64,000 bases of DNA from Roseivirga echinicomitans (GTDB lineage: Bacteria; Bacteroidota; Bacteroidia; Cytophagales; Cyclobacteriaceae): contig NZ_LRDB01000001.1 of assembly GCF_001592935.1 (NCBI RefSeq), positions 682,001-746,000 on the forward strand, given 5' to 3'. The notes under the pieces are model-generated. The model did no database searches. It was not told the origin of the DNA and worked only from the letters and a program-made list of their open reading frames with translations. Positions 20,550 through 28,656 of the stretch are shown here, piece by piece (position 1 is the stretch's first letter; the number at the start of each line of letters is the position of its first letter). A program made the translations under genes and the position numbers.

Positions 20550-20867
20550 TTAAAGCAACACTACATCATTCACGATAGGACTTCCGAATTCTTTGGCCAG
20601 CAAAACCAAAATCTTGTTTTTGGACATGTTGAGTTCGTGGCGTAACGGGGCAGAGGTGAGGTGAACGTAAAGTTTTTTGTCCTTAATATAAATCTTGCTG
20701 GTGCGTTTGGCAATGGCCACGCCCATTACTTGTTCCCAAGAATTGATCAGGTTGGTTTCGTGAAATTTCTGCTCAATGTTGAATGACTTCAACATATCTT
20801 TCACCGCATCACCAATGCTTTCAGGTTGACTCTTTCTAGAGGCTCTACTATTATATCTCTCGCTCAC
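20550..20867 (-). CDS. DUF721 (DciA-like) protein
   Basis: A small 105-residue protein of the DUF721 family. The pattern INSWEQVMGVAIAKRTSKIYIKDKKLYVHL followed by SAPLRHELNMSK is diagnostic when read in pieces (SWEQVMG, IKDKKLYVHL, LRHELN). DciA members of this family load or assist the replicative helicase in bacteria lacking DnaC; whether this short form does so is inferred. The start is GTG at 20867; the next Met would cut into the conserved domain. An exact -7 match and a perfect palindrome lie just upstream. Confidence 0.8.
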   Translation of the reverse strand: MSERYNSRASRKSQPESIGDAVKDMLKSFNIEQKFHETNLINSWEQVMGVAIAKRTSKIYIKDKKLYVHLTSAPLRHELNMSKNKILVLLAKEFGSPIVNDVVLL

Positions 20868-20886
20868 TTTTTCCCAATTCAGACAT

Positions 20887-20894
20887 CAAAAGTA
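20887..20894 (-). promoter_or_regulatory. Candidate -7 element of the DUF721 gene
   Basis: On the minus strand TACTTTTG matches TAnnTTTG exactly, 19 bases before the GTG start at 20867. No clear -33 TTG was found. Confidence 0.4.
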
Positions 20895-20901
20895 CGGGTT
20901 C

Positions 20902-20913
20902 ATCTGATCAGAT
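20902..20913. promoter_or_regulatory. Perfect 12-bp palindrome between divergent genes
   Basis: ATCTGATCAGAT is its own reverse complement. It sits 7 bases upstream of the candidate -7 element of the DUF721 gene, inside the region that RNA polymerase would cover, and 47 bases before the start of the divergent gene. An operator is plausible but not shown. Confidence 0.5.
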
Positions 20914-20960
20914 TTGCCATAAATGTTAAATTAGTCAATATTTATATCAAATTCAGAATC

Positions 20961-21743
20961 ATGTTCATTAGAAAGCTTTTTAAGATTGGGGACAAGTTGA
21001 AATGGCTCAGTTTGGAGCTTTTGGTAGTTTTCATTGGAGTGTACCTTGCTTTCCTATTTAATGCCTATAGCGAAAACAAAAAGATTTCCTCAGAAAATGA
21101 AAAGGTATTGACGAGTTTAAAAAAAGAAACTGAAGAATTCAGATTAAGCTTTCCTCTTCAGGCCCAAGGAATGTTAGCCAATGTACGAAAGTGGCAAGCG
21201 GCTTATGATTCTGGTAATGTGGTAGAATACTATGATTGGCGATTTTTGGAACCCCAATACAACGATCAGGTGATAGAATATGCCATTGCTTTAAAGGGTT
21301 CTGAGATTGTGGATTTCGAATTATATGAAGCGCTGCTACAACTCAATCGTGAAATCAAACAGCTAGAACATGCTGAAAAATTGATGACAGAAACCAGCAA
21401 TAGGTTCAATAATATTCCTTCAGACTTAAGTCGTAATTCAGACCTTTATAAAGCATATAAGGCTCAAAACTTATTCCACTTTTATAAATTCATTAACTAC
21501 AGCCGTGACCGATGGTCAAACTTGTTAGCGGTTAGCAAAAAATCGCAAACCGTTGTTGATTTGATCAATCAGCGGCTTTCTACAGAAAAAAGGTTGGCAA
21601 TAGAAGTGGATATACTCAAAAGGTTTTATCCGGCACTAGATGGTGATACTACATTTATTAGGAAAATTTTCAAAGAGTCTTTCCCTGATTTTCCTGAGGA
21701 TAAATTTGAATTCGAGCTACGAAAACTCATCATAAACGAATAA
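20961..21743 (+). CDS. Membrane-anchored protein of unknown function
   Basis: A 260-residue protein starting at ATG 20961 (MFIRKLFKIGDK); the frame is open further upstream, but that stretch crosses the divergent gene's promoter. A short basic N-terminus, then one membrane helix (LELLVVFIGVYLAFLFNAY, about residues 17-35), then a mostly helical, charged domain with likely coiled coil (SENEKVLTSLKKETEEF). The topology resembles the DUF6090-type proteins of Bacteroidota; I cannot assign it firmly. No function is known. The 3' end overlaps the convergent hemW gene by 27 bases. Confidence 0.65.
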   Translation: MFIRKLFKIGDKLKWLSLELLVVFIGVYLAFLFNAYSENKKISSENEKVLTSLKKETEEFRLSFPLQAQGMLANVRKWQAAYDSGNVVEYYDWRFLEPQYNDQVIEYAIALKGSEIVDFELYEALLQLNREIKQLEHAEKLMTETSNRFNNIPSDLSRNSDLYKAYKAQNLFHFYKFINYSRDRWSNLLAVSKKSQTVVDLINQRLSTEKRLAIEVDILKRFYPALDGDTTFIRKIFKESFPDFPEDKFEFELRKLIINE

Positions 21744-22856
21744 ATCAGAAGCTATTTTATCGGCCAGAAGCTTTCCGTTATTGGTGAGCGTAATACAACC
21801 TTCTTCTACCTGAATCATGCCTTTATAGTCGATTCGCATAAGGTAATCTTCGTGCATTTTTAATAAATCAACTTTGTGTTTCTTTTGTAGCCACTCGGTA
21901 TCACAACCCCATTTAGTTCTTAGGCTGGTAAGGATGTATTCGTTGATCTGATCTTCTTTGGTCAGAATGATTTTCTCGAAAGGAATTACCCCTTCGGCTA
22001 TTCCCTTGATGTATTTGGCGTTGTTCGAAACATTGGCTTGCTTAAAATGCCCGTTAAATGAATGTGCCGAAGGGCCTATACCTAAATATTTTTCCTGTTT
22101 CCAGTAATTACCGTTGTGCTGCGATTCGTAACCAGGCTGGGCAAAATTTGAAATTTCGTATTGTTCAAAGCCGTAGCGGTCGAGTGTTTCGGTCAGTATC
22201 TCAAACTGTTGTGCAGCGTATTCTTCTTCTACATCCTTCATTTTACCTTTCGAAACCAAATGACCGAAGGCGGTTTTAGGTTCTATGGTCAGGCAATAGG
22301 AAGAAATGTGTTCGGGACGCATGTGGATTACTTTCATTAAATCCCGCTCCCAAATGTCATGGTTGTGATGAGGCAAGGCGTAAATCAAATCCACGCTGAT
22401 GTTTTCAAAACCAGCCTCTCTGGCATTATAGAAACACATTTCTGCCTCTTGAGCCGTATGTTGGCGGTTCATCCATTTTAAATGCGGTTCATGAAAAGAC
22501 TGAATTCCCATGCTCAATCGGTTGATACCAGCAGCATAAACAGATTTCAGTTGGTCAAAATCTAAGTCGTCTGGGTTAGCTTCGAGCGTAATTTCGGGAT
22601 TGCTGGCCAGGCTGAAGGTGTGCTGAATCTGTTTCATGATTCTTTTCAGCTGATCTTCATTCATCAACGAAGGAGTACCCCCGCCAAAATAGATGGTATT
22701 TATGGCTTCACCATTCAAATAATCGGCTTGTATTTCTAGTTCTTTACAAATGGCATTCACCATGCTGTCCATTTGCCCAACAGATTGGGTAAAATGGAAA
22801 TCGCAATAATGACAAGCCTTTTTGCAAAAGGGGATATGAATATATAATCCGGCCAA
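21717..22856 (-). CDS. hemW: Radical SAM heme chaperone HemW
   Basis: HemW proteins resemble oxygen-independent coproporphyrinogen III oxidase but act in heme trafficking. The 4Fe-4S motif CKKACHYC (CxxxCxxC; Cys11, 15 and 18) follows YIHIPF; NTIYFGGGTPSLM and SMGIQSFHEPHLKWMNRQH are family signatures. The frame runs upstream to 23033, but that part overlaps the divergent gene. Relatives begin immediately before AG(I/L)YIHIPFC, which places the start at TTG 22856 (379 residues). True oxidases have an extra N-terminal segment that is missing here. The 3' end overlaps the convergent gene by 27 bases. Confidence 0.88.
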   Translation of the reverse strand: MAGLYIHIPFCKKACHYCDFHFTQSVGQMDSMVNAICKELEIQADYLNGEAINTIYFGGGTPSLMNEDQLKRIMKQIQHTFSLASNPEITLEANPDDLDFDQLKSVYAAGINRLSMGIQSFHEPHLKWMNRQHTAQEAEMCFYNAREAGFENISVDLIYALPHHNHDIWERDLMKVIHMRPEHISSYCLTIEPKTAFGHLVSKGKMKDVEEEYAAQQFEILTETLDRYGFEQYEISNFAQPGYESQHNGNYWKQEKYLGIGPSAHSFNGHFKQANVSNNAKYIKGIAEGVIPFEKIILTKEDQINEYILTSLRTKWGCDTEWLQKKHKVDLLKMHEDYLMRIDYKGMIQVEEGCITLTNNGKLLADKIASDLFVYDEFS

Positions 22857-22888
22857 AGAATCGTTAATTTGAAGCTTAAATTCGCAGA

Positions 22889-24640
22889 ATGCCCAAGATA
22901 TACTTAAAGTATATTTATTGCTTATTCCTTTATGGTTTTTTATGCCTTTCTGTTCAGGCGCAGGAAAAGTATGTGCTAAGAATTGAGACTTCTGCGGAAG
23001 AACAATTGGTGCTTCGAAAATACAACTACCCAACAGAACATGTCGATTCTTTGCGCGCTGAAATGGCCGTTCGGCAGCTGATCAAGACGCTGCATTCCGA
23101 TGGGTATCTGTTAGCGAGAACCGTTTCTCGCTCCAAAGTAAATAACGAGCTCAGGCTTCAAGTTTTAGTTGGAGGAAAGTTTACTTGGTTGAAGCTGTCT
23201 TCTGGCAATGTGGAGAATTCACTTTTGCGAAGGAGTGGGCACAAGCAGACGCAATTCGAAGAGAAGCCATTTCGGTTCAATCAAGTAGCGCGGATGGAAA
23301 AATCGCTTTTGTCTTTTGCAGAAAGAAATGGCTATCCCTTTGCAAGCTTAAAGTTAGATTCACTTCGAATAGAAGAAAACCAAATTGGCGCTTCGCTGAA
23401 CCTAGATTTAGGGCCGCTGATTCTTTTCGACAGCCTTGATATTAAAAGTGATTTTGCCCTTAAGGCACGTTTTCTAGGAAACTATTTAGGGATTGTTCAG
23501 GGTAGCCCTTACGACCAAAGAAAGATTGATTATTTGGGGCAACGCTTACGCAACTTACCTTACCTCAGGCTAAGTGAGGCTTCCTCCTTAACGTTTCAGA
23601 ATTCTGAAGCCACGGTACATTTAAAAGTTCAGAAAAGGCCAGTCAACCAGATTGATGGTATAATAGGATTCCTTCCTAATTCTAATAAGTCAAATGGACT
23701 TTTGATTACAGGTCAGGTAGATATTGATCTGCTGAACCCTTTTGGATCTGGGAAGAAGATTGGACTGCATTGGCAGAAATTGAGCGAAGAAACTCAGAAC
23801 TTAAACCTGCTATATGCACACCCCAATGTTTTGGGGAGTCCGCTTAATTTTGATTTTGCTTTCGATTTTTTAAAGCAAGACACGCTTTTTACCAAACGAA
23901 TATTTGACCTGAAAATTGGTTATAACCTTAGCGGAAATAGCTTTCTGAATGCCTTTTCAAGTAGTGAAGGCACTAACTTAATTGGGACCCCAAAAATCAC
24001 AAACAATGAACTACCGGCTGTGGTAGATTTTGATTTAACCTCATACGGTTTGGGCTTTGATTGGAATAACTTTGATGATCCCTTTTTGATATCGAAGGGT
24101 ACAGGACTAAGCCTTAGGGCTTCCACCGGAAACAAGAAAATTAGTCGGAATGTTGGCTTGCCCTCAGCCGTTTACCAGGGGGTTGACCTTAAAACACTTC
24201 AGTATACTTTTGACCTCAATTTTCAGAATTATTTAAGGCTGAAGAACAACTTTGTTTTGGTGAATAAATTGAGGGGAGGATTGAAAGCCAATGACCAGCT
24301 TTTTAGAAACGATGCCTTTAGGCTAGGAGGCCTTAAAACAATTAGGGGCTTTAACGAAAACTTCTTTTTTTCGACTAAATATGCATTAGCCACACTAGAA
24401 GGTAGGTTGTTATTTGATGAAAGTTCATATTTGTTACTGTTTTCGGACTTGGCCTATTTGCGAGGAGAATTTAAAACATCTCCGACATCAGATTGGGCTT
24501 TGGGTTTGGGGGCAGGTTTGAGTTTTGCTACTTCATCGGGCGTTTTTAATTTTATTTATGCCCTAGGAAGCTCGCAGAGCACTGGGCATTTTAATTTCAA
24601 TCAATCTAAAATACACTTTGGTTATATCGCCAGATTTTAA
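22889..24640 (+). CDS. Omp85-superfamily outer-membrane protein (BamA/TamA-like)
   Basis: A 583-residue protein with a signal peptide ending at SVQAQ. Residues about 45-230 look like one or two short POTRA-type domains (RQLIKTLHSDGYL, RMEKSLLSFAERNGYPFASL). The remainder is an amphipathic beta-barrel that ends in Phe (YIARF). The barrel has GGLKTIRGFNE, matching the RGF motif of the Omp85 L6 loop. With so few POTRA units it is not the main BamA; it may be a TamA-like or specialised insertase/secretion pore. The candidate -7 TAAATTCG (22877-22884) is only 4 bases before the ATG. It abuts the DUF4271 gene. Confidence 0.8.
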   Translation: MPKIYLKYIYCLFLYGFLCLSVQAQEKYVLRIETSAEEQLVLRKYNYPTEHVDSLRAEMAVRQLIKTLHSDGYLLARTVSRSKVNNELRLQVLVGGKFTWLKLSSGNVENSLLRRSGHKQTQFEEKPFRFNQVARMEKSLLSFAERNGYPFASLKLDSLRIEENQIGASLNLDLGPLILFDSLDIKSDFALKARFLGNYLGIVQGSPYDQRKIDYLGQRLRNLPYLRLSEASSLTFQNSEATVHLKVQKRPVNQIDGIIGFLPNSNKSNGLLITGQVDIDLLNPFGSGKKIGLHWQKLSEETQNLNLLYAHPNVLGSPLNFDFAFDFLKQDTLFTKRIFDLKIGYNLSGNSFLNAFSSSEGTNLIGTPKITNNELPAVVDFDLTSYGLGFDWNNFDDPFLISKGTGLSLRASTGNKKISRNVGLPSAVYQGVDLKTLQYTFDLNFQNYLRLKNNFVLVNKLRGGLKANDQLFRNDAFRLGGLKTIRGFNENFFFSTKYALATLEGRLLFDESSYLLLFSDLAYLRGEFKTSPTSDWALGLGAGLSFATSSGVFNFIYALGSSQSTGHFNFNQSKIHFGYIARF

Positions 24641-25354
24641 GTGAATATGATCTACACACAATTGGTTAGGGCTGAAAGTAGAGATGCATTTATTGTTATT
24701 GCAATTATTTTGCTTTGTACCTATGCCGTGTCTAGGGCTGCTTTCCCAAAAGTGTTTTCGGGTATTGTTGCTCCAAATAAACTCTTTGGCTTTAGAGTGA
24801 GAGAGGATTTGGGAAGTAACTTAAGGCCATTCAGTTCAGAACACCTTTATTTCACGGCCTTAAGTTCTTTGTCATTGTCCTTTGTTGTCCTGTTCATAGC
24901 GAATGGCCTTTGGAGGGAAAACGGCTTACCAGAAATATTCATTGTCAATCATTTTGGAGTTGCCATTCTTCAATGGCTGGGTCTTTTTGTGGTACTTAAT
25001 GTGCTGGTGTATGTTAAGTTTCTGTTGATTTTAAGTTTCGGATTGCTCTTTGATTTGCGCTCCATAATCGCTCGTCACTTTGTTGATATGGTGAATGCTA
25101 CACTGGTTTTTTTTCTATTTGTGCTTCTATTTTTAGTTATAATAAGCTTCTCTTCTGTCGTGTTTCCAAAAAATCTCATTCAGCTTACATTGGCTGTATC
25201 TATTATCTTTTTCTATTATCGGGGGTTTTTAATCTATATGAGAATGCTCAACGACAGGCCTCATAGCAAGTTGTTTATATTTTCGTACATTTGCGCCACG
25301 GAACTGACCCCGCTCACAATTGGGTTGGTTCTAATAATAAACAGCCACATCTAG
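24641..25354 (+). CDS. DUF4271 integral membrane protein
   Basis: A 237-residue protein with about six membrane helices and a conserved N-terminal part (RAAFPKVFSGIV, FGFRVREDLGSNLRPF) typical of DUF4271, a Bacteroidota family often found beside a uroporphyrinogen-III synthase gene, as here. The start is GTG 24641, directly after the upstream stop, or ATG 24647; both are possible. Function is unknown; neighbourhood suggests a link with the envelope or the hemD-like gene. Confidence 0.75.
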   Translation: MNMIYTQLVRAESRDAFIVIAIILLCTYAVSRAAFPKVFSGIVAPNKLFGFRVREDLGSNLRPFSSEHLYFTALSSLSLSFVVLFIANGLWRENGLPEIFIVNHFGVAILQWLGLFVVLNVLVYVKFLLILSFGLLFDLRSIIARHFVDMVNATLVFFLFVLLFLVIISFSSVVFPKNLIQLTLAVSIIFFYYRGFLIYMRMLNDRPHSKLFIFSYICATELTPLTIGLVLIINSHI

Positions 25355-25369
25355 AAGAAGAAGTAGGGT

Positions 25370-26149
25370 ATGTCTAATAGCACACAAGAGGATAGGCTTA
25401 AACAAGTAAAGAGCATCCTAGTATCTCAACCAAAGCCATCTGATGATAAATCACCTTATTACGTTTTAGCGAATAAGTATAACATCAAAATTGATTTCAG
25501 GCCTTTTATTCAGGTTGATCCAATCAATGTTAAGGATTTCAGAAAGCAGAAGGTAGATATACTTAAACATACAGCCGTTATTTTCACGAGCAGAAATGCC
25601 GTTGATCATTTTTTTAGGCTTTGTAAAGAACTTAAAGTTGAAGTGCCTGCCGACATGAAATATTTCTGTATTTCAGAGCAGACGGCTAATTACCTTCAAA
25701 AATATATTGTCGTTAGAAAAAGAAAGATTTTTACTGGATCACGAACGGCACAAGATTTAATTGAGATTCTTAAAAAGCACAAAAACGAAAAATACGTTTT
25801 TCCTTGCTCTAACATCCGTAAGGAAGACATTCCTGTCTTTTTAGAAGAGAGTAACTATCATTTCACAGAAGCCATTATATACGAGACCGTAGCAAGCGAT
25901 CTATCGGATTTGGATGACGTTTTATATGATATTATCGCTTTTTATAGCCCTAGTGGAATAAACTCATTGTTTGTAAACTTCCCAGGATTTAAGCAGAACG
26001 ACACGAGAATAGCTGTTTTTGGCCCAACAACCGCCCAAGCTGCAAAAGATGCTGGTCTGATTAGTGACATTGAAGCTCCTTTGCCCAATGCTCCTTCTAT
26101 GACTGGTGCTCTTGAGCTCTACATAAAAAAGGCAAATAACTTAGATTGA
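25370..26149 (+). CDS. hemD: Uroporphyrinogen-III synthase
   Basis: Closes and isomerises hydroxymethylbilane to uroporphyrinogen III in tetrapyrrole synthesis. The 259-residue protein has the two-lobed HemD pattern: VKSILVSQPKP at the N-terminus, AVIFTSRNAVDHFF in the first lobe, and IIAFYSPSGINSLF with AVFGPTTAQAAKDAG in the second. HemD sequences vary widely, so assignment rests on pattern and on the DUF4271 neighbour. It starts 15 bases after the DUF4271 stop, suggesting one operon with the Omp85-like gene. Confidence 0.88.
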   Translation: MSNSTQEDRLKQVKSILVSQPKPSDDKSPYYVLANKYNIKIDFRPFIQVDPINVKDFRKQKVDILKHTAVIFTSRNAVDHFFRLCKELKVEVPADMKYFCISEQTANYLQKYIVVRKRKIFTGSRTAQDLIEILKKHKNEKYVFPCSNIRKEDIPVFLEESNYHFTEAIIYETVASDLSDLDDVLYDIIAFYSPSGINSLFVNFPGFKQNDTRIAVFGPTTAQAAKDAGLISDIEAPLPNAPSMTGALELYIKKANNLD

Positions 26150-26192
26150 TTTATATCAACGCTAAGGGAAGAATCCACTTATCTTGTAATAT

Positions 26193-26209
26193 ATTCGACT
26201 CGAGTGAAT
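26193..26209. promoter_or_regulatory. Near-palindrome upstream of the porP promoter
   Basis: ATTC-G-ACTCGAGT-GAAT: the core ACTCGAGT (26198-26205) is a perfect palindrome, extended by ATTC/GAAT pairing with one bulged G (26197). It ends 8 bases upstream of the -7 element TAAATTTG and so occupies the -33 region of the T9SS operon promoter. Possible operator; inferred. Confidence 0.45.
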
Positions 26210-26217
26210 AATTCGGC

Positions 26218-26225
26218 TAAATTTG
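26218..26225 (+). promoter_or_regulatory. Candidate -7 element of porP-gldKLMN
   Basis: TAAATTTG is an exact TAnnTTTG match, 13 bases before the porP ATG at 26239. No good TTG is present 19-21 bases upstream, which would suit an activator- or alternative-sigma-dependent promoter. Confidence 0.45.
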
Positions 26226-26238
26226 TCGTTACGAGATT

Positions 26239-27204
26239 ATGAATAGAACTTTTAGTTTTTCATTGGTTCTTCTACTGGTTGTCACCTTTCAGGCAAAAGC
26301 TCAGCAAGATGCTCAGTTTACCCAGTACATGTTCAATCAGTTGTATTACAACCCGGCCTTTGCGGGGCCTTCTGATGGAGCAACTTTAACTGCGATCCAC
26401 AGATCACAATGGTTTGGCTATGATGGTACAGTAAATCAAGGAGGAGCCCCAAGCACACAATTGATCAGTTACAACTCAAGCTTACCTCAGATAAGGGCTG
26501 GGTTTGGGATATATTTGAGTAACGACAAATTAGGCCCCACCAACAACTTACAAGTACAAACAGCACTATCTAGAAACTTGAATTTACCTAATGGGGGAAT
26601 ACTTACCGTAGGATTAAATTTAGGTCTCTTTTCAAACTCTATTGATTATGATAAGGTAGTGGTGGTAGACCCCTCTGATCCAATTTTTAACGCTGCGGGA
26701 AAAGAAGGGCAAATTCGACCCGATTTAGGACTGGGGGTCCTCTATAGAAAAGGAGGTTTTTTTGGTGGTTTGAGTTCAAATCACTTATTTCAACCGAGAT
26801 TTGACTTTGGAGAAAGCCAAGTTTCCAACCAATTGAATAGACATTTCTATTTGACAGCGGGTTATGATTATTCATTTACCCCTCAAATAACTATCACACC
26901 ATCTGTTTTACTAAAATCTGTAAGTTTGAATACTTATAACGTAGAAGTGAGCGTTATTGGCGAGTACAATAACAATCTCAGGGCTGGTTTGGCTTATAGA
27001 CAATCAGAGTCGGCCTCCCTAATAGTTGGGTACAAAATATTAAGTGATCGTTCGTTAACGCTGGCTTATGCCTTTGATTTTGTTGTAGGAAATCAAAGTA
27101 GCAAGAAACCGACATCACAGGAGTTAATGTTAATCTATAATTTTAAGTCTTCTCCAAGAATTGGAGGGCAGAGAATTATAAGAACTCCTAGGTTTAGGTA
27201 CTAA
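26239..27204 (+). CDS. porP: PorP/SprF family type IX secretion outer-membrane protein
   Basis: A 321-residue outer-membrane beta-barrel with signal peptide (cleaved near KAQQ). The opening QDAQFTQYMFNQLYYNPAFAG is the PorP/SprF signature when split as QFTQYMFN and YYNPAFAG, followed by HRSQWFGYDG. In T9SS, PorP anchors the GldK/PorK-GldN/PorN ring or surface adhesins to the outer membrane. It is directly upstream of gldKLMN, the same order as porPKLMN in Porphyromonas gingivalis, which makes PorP rather than a stray SprF paralogue the better name. Confidence 0.9.
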   Translation: MNRTFSFSLVLLLVVTFQAKAQQDAQFTQYMFNQLYYNPAFAGPSDGATLTAIHRSQWFGYDGTVNQGGAPSTQLISYNSSLPQIRAGFGIYLSNDKLGPTNNLQVQTALSRNLNLPNGGILTVGLNLGLFSNSIDYDKVVVVDPSDPIFNAAGKEGQIRPDLGLGVLYRKGGFFGGLSSNHLFQPRFDFGESQVSNQLNRHFYLTAGYDYSFTPQITITPSVLLKSVSLNTYNVEVSVIGEYNNNLRAGLAYRQSESASLIVGYKILSDRSLTLAYAFDFVVGNQSSKKPTSQELMLIYNFKSSPRIGGQRIIRTPRFRY

Positions 27205-27353
27205 GTGAACGGTTTACCTAAGTTAAGATTTTGATAATTTTCAGCCATAGACTGGATTAATGAATAGAAAACACTATTTTTCGCGCTTTATTTAATTGAT
27301 TGGCAATAAGATAAACAAGCGGTCAGTTAAGTAAAAACAAGAATTAGCTATCA

Positions 27354-28616
27354 ATGAGGAGAATATACGCTGGGTTTGCGATTTTAATGGTTGTCTCTGT
27401 ATCTACTGGATGCTCTATGTTTAAGGGCTTCTTAGGAGGTGGAGGCTCGAGTAAGGTAGAACAAATGAATGCTAGTGGGCAGTTAATGGGAGTACCCGAT
27501 CGAGAGGGGTGGATCCAAGAAACACCCTACGGAATGGTTCAGATTCCAGGGAGTACTTTTTTCATGGGGCAAGCCGATGAAGATGTTGCTGCATCTCAAA
27601 TAAATTTCAACAGACAAATCACCGTCAGTTCATTTCTGATGGATTCAGAAGAAATTTCGAATAATGAGTATCGTCAGTTTTTGAACTTTATCGATACCAT
27701 TTCCCAAGATCCTAACGAGCAGTACTGGACTCAGCAAGTAAAACAAGATGTTACTCCAAACCCAAATGTTTGGGATACTGAGTTTGCCTATCATATGGGT
27801 GATAAAATGACCCAATACTACTTTAGTCATCAAGCATTTGATAACTATCCAGTAGTAGGTATTAGCTGGGAGTCTGCAGCAAAATTTGCTGAGTGGAGAA
27901 CTGAGCACTTTAACATCGGACGTGAGGATGATTACTTTGGCACAGGTGGTGGTGGTCTTTTCGGAGGTAGAAAGAATAAGAACGCAGATCCTGCTGATGT
28001 TCAAGGTTTAGGTGGCGGCCCAGGTCAATTGGGAGCACAGCCTCAAGTGAATCAAGGGCAAGGAAATCAAACCAATACTACTTTTAAAAGCACACTTCCT
28101 GTTGAAGCGCGTTACCCTAATTTCAGACTTCCAACCGAAGCAGAATGGGAATATGCTGCTCGAGGAGGACGTGAAATCATTAAGTACCCTTGGGGTGGGC
28201 CATATACTAAGAATAAAAGCGGTTGCTTCTTGGCCAACTTTAAACCTGGTCGTGGCAACTATGATGATGATGGGTACGCATATACTTCTCCAGTTAATTC
28301 GTTCCTTCCAAATTCATTCAACTTATATAACATGGCAGGTAATGTTGCCGAGTGGTGTCTAGATGATTTTTCACCTATATACAATCCTTTGGTTTGGGAT
28401 TTGAATCCCCTATTCCTTTATAAAGAAAATGAAACAAGCAATCCGCACTATGGTAAGAAAGTAGTAAGGGGTGGGGCTTGGAATGATATATCTTATTACC
28501 TGCAAACAGGAACACGAACTTACGAATACAGAGATGTAGAATCTGCTAGTATTGGTTTCAGATGTGCGATGGATTACTTAGGCCGTTCAGGCGATGACTT
28601 CGGAACCAATTATTAA
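27354..28616 (+). CDS. gldK: Type IX secretion / gliding lipoprotein GldK (PorK)
   Basis: Outer-membrane lipoprotein that forms the periplasmic T9SS ring with GldN. Signal sequence with lipobox STGC (Cys20). The body is a sulfatase-modifying-factor (FGE/SUMF1-like) domain: MVQIPGSTFFMG, LPTEAEWEYAARGG, YPWGG, MAGNVAEWCLDDF, VVRGGAWNDISYY and SIGFRCAMDYL. Between the WRTEHFN and RLPTEAEW segments lies a Gly/Asn/Gln-rich insert (about residues 196-243). A near -7 match TATTTTTC (27275-27282) lies in the 149-base gap after porP; otherwise that gap is empty. Confidence 0.93.
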   Translation: MRRIYAGFAILMVVSVSTGCSMFKGFLGGGGSSKVEQMNASGQLMGVPDREGWIQETPYGMVQIPGSTFFMGQADEDVAASQINFNRQITVSSFLMDSEEISNNEYRQFLNFIDTISQDPNEQYWTQQVKQDVTPNPNVWDTEFAYHMGDKMTQYYFSHQAFDNYPVVGISWESAAKFAEWRTEHFNIGREDDYFGTGGGGLFGGRKNKNADPADVQGLGGGPGQLGAQPQVNQGQGNQTNTTFKSTLPVEARYPNFRLPTEAEWEYAARGGREIIKYPWGGPYTKNKSGCFLANFKPGRGNYDDDGYAYTSPVNSFLPNSFNLYNMAGNVAEWCLDDFSPIYNPLVWDLNPLFLYKENETSNPHYGKKVVRGGAWNDISYYLQTGTRTYEYRDVESASIGFRCAMDYLGRSGDDFGTNY

Positions 28617-28656
28617 CCAAATTTAACCAAATAACTTCAACCTTATCCAGACACGT

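Noticed and set aside
20826-20960. Upstream extension of the membrane-anchored unknown
   Set aside because: It crosses the promoter and start of the DUF721 gene; ATG 20961 gives a sensible membrane-anchor N-terminus.
22857-23033. N-terminal extension of HemW
   Set aside because: It overlaps the divergent outer-membrane protein gene and has no similarity to HemW; the family start aligns with TTG 22856.
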